64,000 bases of DNA from Cliona cf. orientalis (lineage: Eukaryota > Porifera > Demospongiae > Clionaida > Clionaidae). Below are positions 56,301-64,000 of the stretch, piece by piece. The first letter of the stretch is position 1; the number at the start of each line of letters is the position of its first letter. The DNA lies in contig OZ005705.1 of assembly GCA_963930775.1 (NCBI GenBank), positions 6,820,001 through 6,884,000 on the forward strand, in the 5' to 3' direction. Below the pieces are notes generated by a model that saw only the letters and a program-made list of their open reading frames with translations, had not been told where the DNA came from and ran no database searches. A program made the position numbers and the translations under genes.

Positions 56301-59300
56301 TGAGAGAAAAGACGGCCAAAATCTTCAGTTACAAATACTTCATCCACACCATACGACTATGAAAACAGAAGCGATCCAATAATTATTATAAAAACTGGAA
56401 ACTAATGCAAGAGGATGAGGCTACTTGTAATAATTATTATGTGATTTTAGACCCCTAATTGAGCAGTGATCAATTTCACAAGGCAGAGACATGCACACAA
56501 TCTAGAGTATCGGTCAGTACCTGAGCAGTGACCAAGTCGAAGTAGAGTCCCTTCCTGGCCATGAGGTCAGAGTGAGAGCCCATCTCTACCACACGACCGT
56601 CTTCAATGGAGACAATGATGTCAGCGTTTTGGATGGTGGAGAGGCGGTGGGCAATGACAATGGTTGTGCGGCCTTCCCTGGCTCTGTCCAGGGCCTCCTG
56701 TACAGTGGCTTCACTCTCCGTGTCCAGGGCAGAGGTGGCTTCGTCAAGGAGGAGGATCTTGGGATTGGACACCAGAGCTCGGGCGATTGCAACACGCTGC
56801 TTCTGTCCACCACTCAGCTGGGTGCCCGCCTCTCCCACAAGAGTCTCGTAACCTTTGGGAAGCTCCATGATGAAGTTGTGAGCGTTGGCATTCTTTGCAG
56901 CTTCCTGTATCTCCTCCATCGTGGCATCCTCCTTCCCATAGCGGATGTTCTCGGCAATGGTGGTGTCAAAGAGGACTGGCTCCTGACTCACCACTCCAAT
57001 GTGACTGCGAAGCCACTTCAGGTTCAGCTCCTTGATGTTCACTCCACCAACCAAGACCTACACCGATATAGGCAGTGAATAAAATCAATATAAGTACACG
57101 TATAATGCACATTCACCACAAAAGGCTCTAAACGCACCTCTCCATTATCTGTATCATAGAATCTCTGAATGAGCTGAACAGTAGTGCTCTTGCCACAGCC
57201 AGAAGGTCCCACCAGAGCCACCGTCTGACCCGGCTCCACCTTCAGGCTCACATCATACATCACCTGTGACAACAAAATGGTCACATGATCATCATGTGAT
57301 TGTCATGTGATGCTATCATTCACTGACCTGCACGTCTGGTCGGGATGGGTAGGTGAAATCCACATTCTTCAACTCCACCACAGGAGTGAACTCTTCTGCT
57401 GACAAAGTTCTTCCTTCGTCAGAGCTGGAGTCAATCGGAGGTTGCTATGGAAACAAAAGAGAAATATCAGTGAAAATCAGTAGCTACCATTAGCAGCTAG
57501 GACACATGCAGTCAGCTCACTCTGTCAATGGTCTCATAGATGGTCCCAGCAGCACCGGCAGCCTCAAAGAGATTCTGAAGGTTTGGGGCACCTTGTCCAA
57601 GAGAGAGGGCAGCCGTGACAACAGCAAAGAACACGGCCAGCACTGCACCTCCATCGATGAGGTTTCGCTGGATTAGGAACGCCCCAAACCAGAAGCCAGC
57701 TCCGTATATGCCAAAGATTATGAAAAAGATGGATCCCAAGGCTATGCCAACCCCCATCCCCTTCTTGGCACCAATGCTCTTTGCTTCCTTCAGCTTTTCC
57801 TCATACCTACAAACAAGATGAATCAATTAGTTAGACACAGAGCTTGGTTATTACAGTCCTTCCACAACCAATAAATGCTCCTGTTCTGGCAATATTTCCG
57901 GCTATACGATATATTTAGTAGCATCTATAGGGTGATTACGCAGGTGGATGCAAAGGGCTAGCAGATGCTTACAATAGCATAGCATTTCTGACTACAGATG
58001 GTATCAATAGGTACTATTTTGTGTAGACAGTCTATGTACAAGTACTGGCATACTTGTTTCCGGCTGTGATAGTGTAGTAGGAAGTGTACAATACTGTGGG
58101 CCCTTGTTGTAGGTAAATACATATAACAAAGATTAGCTGTTTAACTAATGCTGGGTACAGATGAGCCCTCCTGGCAATACTACTTCCTATAATTCACTCA
58201 AATCAGCCAGGTTGAATTAATCCCAGCCACTAGCTCTAGTCTGGGCTCTATACAGCTCCATATTTCCCAGCTTACCTAGCAGCTGCTTGCTTCTCTCCGC
58301 CGAAGGCATAGACAGTTCTGATGGAGGAGAGCACCTCCTCAGCCACAGCTCCAGCAGAGGCGTACTGCTTCTGCTCCTGACTGGTGAAGATGGCGGTCAC
58401 TTGGGTGAACACTGCGCCAGAAATGGCCAGAAGTGGCGTGAAGGCAAGGAGAAAGAGGGTAAGTCGATAATCTTTAGCAAAGCCGATGACGAAACCCGCA
58501 ACGAAGGTGGAAAGGAACTGGATGAGGATGGCCAACTTGTCTCCGATTCCAGCAGCAATCTTGTTAATATCACTGCATGGTGTTAAAAAAACAATACGGT
58601 TCTTATACTGTATCCTCTAATATTAAATTTTATGATCAGCTATTAGAAAAGCGACCATATGGGACTTTTTTGTTTGGTGTATGACATGTACTTTGTTGTA
58701 CAAATAATGTACTATACTGTAATTTGCAACTACTAGAGTTAACATAATACATTAATAGCTTCCAGCAAGTTTATACTTGATCCAGAATTAGCTATTGTGA
58801 GGAGTGGAATGTTACGAAATGAATACATTCATTCAACTGGCCACTTACTCAGAGAGGCGGGTGGATATCTCTCCGGTGGGGTTGGCATCGAACCAGGCAA
58901 TGTTCTGCCTCATCACAGCACGGTAGTACTTCAACCTGATCTTGTAGATCTGACGCTCGGCTGCCGTCTGATAAAACGATATCTGAATGTAGGCCAGCAC
59001 AAAGACCGAGATTCCAATCCCAAGAAAGGCATACGTCTGAAGGTTTATCTCTTGAAGAAATTCGTCGCCAAGAAGACACGAGGCCTGCGGAAGTGTCATC
59101 TGAATGAGGTCCGTGATCGTCCCGGTGAAGCCCATGAATGTGTAAGTTGCGGTGCAGTTGATGTCCAGAGTGGAGCCATTCGCAGCTTCTTGGAGGGACT
59201 CACCGAGAGCAATGGTGGCCGACTGACTGAAGAAGACATTTGTGAGATCGCCAAAGAAGAGCAGCAGCAGAGGGAGGGCAGCTCCGTGAGCCATGGCCGC

Positions 59301-60293
59301 TATCGTACCAAACAGTATGAGAAAGCGGTCAAACCAAGTGGCATAACGAAACTGTAATGAGAGGGGCCAGACAGCTTATCAACAGAATAAATATTGCTTT
59401 GGGAGGGACTAAAAAATGTGCTCATACTCACCAATTTAATGATATTCGCTGGGTTAGGCCTTGATTTGGATTTAGCTTTTTCCTCATCATTCATCTCCTC
59501 CCTGTATGTTAAGTAAATAATATTATTATGACTACTGTTGAAACTACATTACTCCCATAGGTAAAGAGAACCAATTATGGCTGATTACTGCCGATATCAG
59601 TACTCCTAGGGCCAGCCAAACTACAACATCGAAACAATAGCTGGGTGTGGCTAGTCTCGTGCCCAGCCCCCTTCATGCACGCGCGAGAAAGGGTCTGGTG
59701 AAAAGGGTCGTACTACCGTGTCCCCACGTTGAAAATCAAACGTGGCCAATCAGATTGCAGTAGCGTAGTCACATGATTATTGGAATGTAATCGTCTATTG
59801 CACGCATGCGCCCGACCTATTGCTATGTATAGCTATGCGCGCGCACGGTATGGTTTATTTCTTATTTAACGCACACCAAAACGACAATTATTGCATTCCA
59901 GAGGGACACAGTAGTGCGGCCCTTTTCACCAGACCCTTTCTCGCGCGTGCATGAAGGGGGCTGGGCACGAGACTAGGGTGTGGCCTGGGGGCGGGACAAG
60001 GAGAGGTCTATTCTCATGGAATTTTAGGGCAGCAACAGCACTCTTACTTGTACTTTTACAGCTACTAGATGAGTGTGTGATAATTTATTAATCACACTAA
60101 TTGGATAAACACACGGTCACCATAATTATTTTTTTATAAAATTAATGTAGTCTGGTATAGTGTATGCTAACTTGATTTCCACACTTGCTTCTACAGCACC
60201 ACCCTTTTCTCCAGGTGGCGTGGGGGTGAGGCCGCGATCCACAAACTTCATCTCAGACTCCTGTACCTCCCTCTCTTTTTCTGCAGCAGACAT
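53371..60293 (-). CDS. ABCB1-like: ABCB full transporter (P-glycoprotein/MDR type)
   Basis: ABCB transporters use ATP to pump lipids, peptides or drugs out of the cell or into bile-like spaces; the substrate here is unknown. The start at 60293 gives [17 protein letters not shown] and the stop is at 53371-53373, about 1,290 residues. Order: TMD1 with [20 protein letters not shown], two extracellular Asn sites, the [20 protein letters not shown] loop and [20 protein letters not shown]; then NBD1 with Walker [13 protein letters not shown]-loop SQEPVLFD, signature [15 protein letters not shown] and Walker [14 protein letters not shown] Lys/Ser-rich linker follows, then TMD2 ([20 protein letters not shown]) and NBD2 with a second complete set ([44 protein letters not shown]). 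All catalytic motifs are intact. Some introns carry small inverted-repeat elements. Confidence 0.95.
55379..55592. mobile_element. Small inverted-repeat element, TATAGCCRGAAA ends
   Basis: The left end has TATAGCCAGAAATATTGGTG and the right end GGTGGGGAATTAAATTTGAC read in reverse, giving about 40 bases of inverted repeat with several mismatches. The inner part repeats AATTTGGCGGTT three times. A lone end of the same type is at about 57884-57915 and another full copy at 62259. Confidence 0.65.
59652..59975. mobile_element. 324-base Mutator-like non-autonomous element
   Basis: The left inverted repeat starts TAGTCTCGTGCCCAGCCCCC. The first 56 bases are perfectly matched by the reverse complement of the right end, and similarity continues with mismatches to about 75 bases. 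The flanks are a perfect 9-base duplication, GGGTGTGGC, at 59643-59651 and 59976-59984. No open frame is inside. It sits in an early intron of the ABCB gene. The 9-base duplication and long inverted repeats fit the Mutator superfamily, which is inference. Confidence 0.85.
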
Positions 60294-62023
60294 CTTGGCG
60301 ATCGCGGTGGACTATTAAATAGTCGCTCAGTCGGGTGGGGCACACAGGTGTTGGGTGCAGGCACGCTATATACTTGTTTGGCTTGAAGATAGTGTTGGTT
60401 GCACGTACCTATTAATAGCTAATCAAATTGATATTTGATCGTGCAGCCCTGCGTGCAGCTTGATCTCGTCTTCCAGCCAGCCCAGAGACAGGTATTTCTA
60501 TCAAACGTGCTCCGCCATTTTGAGCTGGAGGTCAGGATCGTGTTTTGCGCATGCGCATTCATCCGACCATTCTGATAACATCAGATTTCTAAAACGCTGA
60601 CACTTATAATTGAAATTCTTTGGTTAAATTATTATCATCCGCCCGACCGACCCTACTATTTTGTGGTCATGTTAGTTTATAATTCTGTGTGGCCCAATAC
60701 TTCACTGTTGTATCATAGAGGACATTGGACTGTCGACTCTCTCGAGAGTCAAATTATGCCCCTCAACTCAAGATCAGGGTAGTATAAAATTGGTCAGTTT
60801 ACTTATTTGACTGCCCATTAATTTTATTGTAAATTTTTTCTGCAATGCTTTTTTTTTCCTGTAATCGTATCCCTTGCCAAACCTTTGTCATTATTACACT
60901 GCTGTACATGTTTCTATCAATGATAAACCCCTTTCATAGCTTACTGTGCTTTGCAGGTCAGTTGTCTAGAAAAATTAGGGAATGGTATTCTGCATGTCAC
61001 TATAATTATTATAAACTGACAGCCTTTGTAGATTGCTTGTGACTGTCAACTGAATTAAGCATGACTTGAGGGTCAATTCCTATTTTAATTACACCCTTTC
61101 CGCTGGACAACTGTCTTGCAAAGCACATTATAATAATATTATTATTATAGACTCCTATATCCAATCCTTGGCGATCCTTGGCACAAATGATAGACCTAAG
61201 GGCCTATCAGTATATTATGTGCATGGTAAACAAAGACTCTCCTGAGTTATGAATTCAATTGCATCCACTCTACGCCCAAGCTGAAGCTGCATGCATTAGG
61301 AGGTCCAGTGAATGTGTGAATGCTTGTGTGTGTGGTGGGAGGTGATAAGGTTTGTGATTGTTTGTGGTCAAATCAAAGCACACACAAAAACTGGTTAATA
61401 ATGTATTTATAGCCATTACATCACAATGATGTAATGAGTGGGTACTAAATTTAAAACCACTAATGAATCCATTTATATACATCAAGCTCCTTTTAAGGAA
61501 GCCCCTTATACATGTCCAAGAATGCCTTCACTTCCTCCTACTGGTATTATTTTATGGTATTGTATATATGTGTGATTATACTGCGCTTACATGATGAAAT
61601 GCACTGCAGTACGTTATTGCCGTCCGCTTTGTAATTGTCCATATAAGGCTTGGCTATACACTCGCTATTGACGAAGTGTACTCTACTGCGCATGCTCGGC
61701 TAGCTAGCCCACGCAATCTCTTGCATCAGATGCAGATCCGCGAAAACAATTTAATTGCACCCGCGGCTGACCTTTACGACGATTGCATGGGCGCCCGAGC
61801 CCGGGTCGGGTATATAAAAGAACCAACAGCGCTGTTCATCGAGCTATCTACGTGAAGTCATATCGAAATAAGAAAGTCGATCTACTTGAGAAAACGCACC
61901 TAATACCTGCTGTGGATCACGCAAAACTCACTGCTCATAAAAATTAATTAAAGATTCACGTGCCCGCATTCAGTGCAAGCCTATATACAATATTTGGCTA
62001 GCTAGCTGTAGCTGTCGAATAAG
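60294..62023. promoter_or_regulatory. Divergent intergenic region between two ABCB genes
   Basis: This 1.73 kb region separates two opposed start codons. TGCGCATGCGCA, a perfect NRF1-type palindrome, lies at 60546-60557, about 253 bases from the minus-strand start. TGCGCATGCTCG lies at 61687-61698. No gene is supported inside. Confidence 0.6.
61811..61820 (+). promoter_or_regulatory. TATA box of the plus-strand ABCB gene
   Basis: TATATAAAAG lies in a GC-rich context about 205 bases upstream of the start codon at 62024. It is the clearest TATA box in the window. Confidence 0.65.
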
Positions 62024-64000
62024 ATGGCGGAAGAGAAAGAACGAGAGTTGCGAAAGCTGGAGAACGGTCGCGAAGCAGAGAAACCAGCCGGAGACACAGT
62101 AGGCACTGAGGTGGCCGTGCTCAAGTAAGCAAAAAAATTATTTTTTTTTGTGAAATGGAGGGAAGATAATTGGACTGCCTATGAATTTAATTATCTGTCT
62201 TATTGCAATTTCCAACATGGGTGTACCCTTAATTTTAATATTGGCATAGTTTACCCCCTATAGCCAGAAAATTTGCAAATTTGCAAGGTTTGCTTGAGCA
62301 ACTGCCAAATCAATAATATTAAATTATACATACTGTGGAGATCCTGTACCTTTGAATCTGCTAATACATTTTGCATTGGCAATTTGGGACCCAACCACCA
62401 AATTTAATATTTCCAGCTACGGTATAATTTTGTGAATAGTGATAGCTAAGCCATCTACTAACGAAATACCGTAAATCGTGAATATTTCATTGTTAAAATA
62501 TTTTCGGACAGCCTGGCTTGTGCGAAAATTAAATGCACGAAATACATGCGCAATATTAACAATAATGCGGTACAGGGTCGTTTGTCCGAAAATTATTTAA
62601 CATGAAAAATTATCGCATGAAATATTTAGACATGAAATATTTGTGATTTACGGTATTTATATATTATGTAGGGAGAAAGTGCTGTCTCAAGATTCTCAGG
62701 AGGAGAAGGAGGAGGAGAAGCCGAAACCAAAACCTGTGAATGTCATCAAATTAGTAAGCCCGCACAGTTAGCTTGCACTATTCAGTGCAGTGAATATTTC
62801 GCATAATTAAATTACATGACATTTTTGCTACTAGAAATTATTGTTATTTTTGCTAAAATATTTAATAATACGAAGAGTATGTATTTACTACGTAATAATC
62901 ATGACTGTATCTAACAATTTCCCTCCCACCCATCCCACCCATCCCACCCATCCGACCCAAACAAATTCCAGTTTCGCTATGCCACCCCCTTCGACCTCCT
63001 CCTGATGCTGCTAGGTACGATTGCCGCCATAGCCAACGGTGCCTCCTTCCCCCTCCTCTGGCTCCTGCTGGGCGACTTTGTCAACACCTTCATCAGTCAG
63101 ACCATCACCGCGACAATCTTCAGGGAGATCGGAGGGATGCTCAATCTGACAAACGTCAGCTGCAATACAATTCTTACCGATCCAGATACTCTGAACATGA
63201 CGACGGTCGCTGATTTCATCGTAGCAAATACGTCGGGACAGTTCTCGTGCGTCCTGAACGAGGACTTTCTCGCCTCTGTCAACAGTATTGCCCTGGCGTT
63301 TGTTGGAATTGGCCTGGGGGCGTTCGTCGTGGCCTACATTCAGATATCGTTCTTGCAGACGGCAGCCGAGCGTCAGGTCTACAAGATCAGGTTGAAGTAC
63401 TACCGTGCTGTTCTGAGACAGAACATTGCCTGGTTCGATGACAATCCAACCGGAGAGATAACCACACGACTCACAGAGTAAGTGCTTGTTGATAGTGTTA
63501 TGGGCATGACCACGTGTTAAGTAGTGCTGATGTACATGTAAGATGTTAATTTTATTTCTTGATAACATTATACTGCCTCTACTGTTACTCCATTCCGGTT
63601 CCACAGCTGTTAGTATGCATCATAAAATGCATGTGTAATTTGTAGTCGTAATGTATTATTATTATTGACAGGTGGTTAAGTACATCACATGTTGTATTAT
63701 TATAATATTGTGTTATACATGACAACCGTAGGAAGATCACTCATGCTAAACATTTATTATATGAATCGCACTAAAACTTCTGATTCTACTAAAAATTAAT
63801 TATGCACGCACACTATATAATCTTTAATACAGTGACATTAACAAGATTGCTGCCGGAATTGGAGACAAACTTTCCATCGCTATTCAATACATGGCCGCCT
63901 TCTTTGCTGGCTTCATCGTGGCGTTCACTCAAGAGTGGAGGCTCACGTTGTTCATGCTCGGTCTGACTCCTGTCCTGGCAGTCTTTGGGTTCTTGTTCGG
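62024..64000 (+). CDS. ABCB1-like: ABCB full transporter, second copy, cut at the window end
   Basis: This is a close paralogue of the minus-strand ABCB gene in opposite orientation. The start MAEEKERELRKLENGREAEK is followed by exons about 62024-62125, 62670-62752, 62971-63479 and 63834 onwards. It encodes FRYATPFDLLLMLLGTIAAI, two likely N-glycosylation sites in the first extracellular loop (NLTNVS, NMTTV), then [40 protein letters not shown] and [20 protein letters not shown]. The last visible exon is in TMD1, so the nucleotide-binding domains lie outside the window. The intron positions around the IRL and DINK junctions match those of the other copy, showing recent common origin. Confidence 0.93.
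62259..62425. mobile_element. Small inverted-repeat element in ABCB copy 2 intron 1
   Basis: The left end is TATAGCCAGAAAATTTGC and the right end reads AGCTGGAAATATTAAATTTG in reverse. These match the ends of the 55379 element. About 167 bases, no open frame. Confidence 0.55.
62464..62658. mobile_element. Inverted-repeat element with TACCGTAAATC ends
   Basis: The left end AAATACCGTAAATC is matched by GATTTACGGTATTT at the right, flanked by TA. The interior has inverted parts with CGAAAATTA and a GAAATATTT-type repeat. About 195 bases, no open frame. Confidence 0.65.

Overview
This is a eukaryotic window, almost certainly from an invertebrate animal with a compact genome. Nearly every coding region is split by short introns (about 40 to 900 bases, a few longer) with GT-AG ends, and the neighbouring genes are animal ones: OFD1, CCDC103, CCDC22, SLAIN, a DLC1/STARD-type RhoGAP and GRXCR. 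Gaps between genes are often only 100-400 bases and introns are rich in AT palindromes. This would fit a sponge or another compact early-branching animal, but the species call is inference. No prokaryotic, viral or CRISPR features were found.

Layout. 1-4396 (+): the 3' part of a Q/P/G-rich protein I do not recognise. 4581-6150 (+): a GRXCR-type glutaredoxin/zinc-ribbon gene. 6596-9577 (-): UTP18. 9698-10483 (-): ribosomal protein L21. 10792-14073 (+): CCDC22. 14426-27746 (-): a large SAM-RhoGAP-START gene of the DLC1/STARD13/STARD8 family with two alternative first-exon sets. 28666-32337 and 32685-38544 (+): a tandem pair of ETNPPL/PHYKPL-like PLP phospho-lyases. 38974-43204 (-): a SLAIN-family microtubule protein. 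43382-47838 (-): OFD1. 48086-48199 (+): OST4, 37 residues. 48447-50084 (-): lipoyl synthase. 50188-51213 (+): CCDC103. 51268-52796 (-): an unrecognised basic protein. 53371-60293 (-): a full ABCB transporter. 62024-64000 (+): a second, divergently oriented ABCB gene cut by the window end.

Functional themes. Ribosome production (UTP18, L21) sits next to endosomal recycling (CCDC22). A microtubule/cilium neighbourhood (SLAIN, OFD1, CCDC103 and perhaps the unknown gene) is interleaved with OST4 and lipoyl synthase. The right end is an ABCB export-pump pair. Several gene pairs are head to head with very short shared promoters: 308 bases for L21/CCDC22, 247 for OFD1/OST4 and 103 for lipoyl synthase/CCDC103.

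The most interesting structure outside ordinary genes is: (i) a family of terminal-inverted-repeat elements with TAGTCTCG ends and 9-base target duplications, at 9223 and 59652; (ii) other small inverted-repeat elements at 52091, 55379, 62259 and 62464; (iii) a nested duplication and foldback block at 36609-37540; (iv) the tandem phospho-lyase pair, whose central exons are nearly identical while introns and end exons differ; (v) tryptophan-centred peptide repeats in the neighbouring SLAIN and OFD1 proteins; and (vi) NRF1-like TGCGCATGCGCA motifs near several gene starts. Exon ends were placed by eye, so most internal boundaries are approximate.
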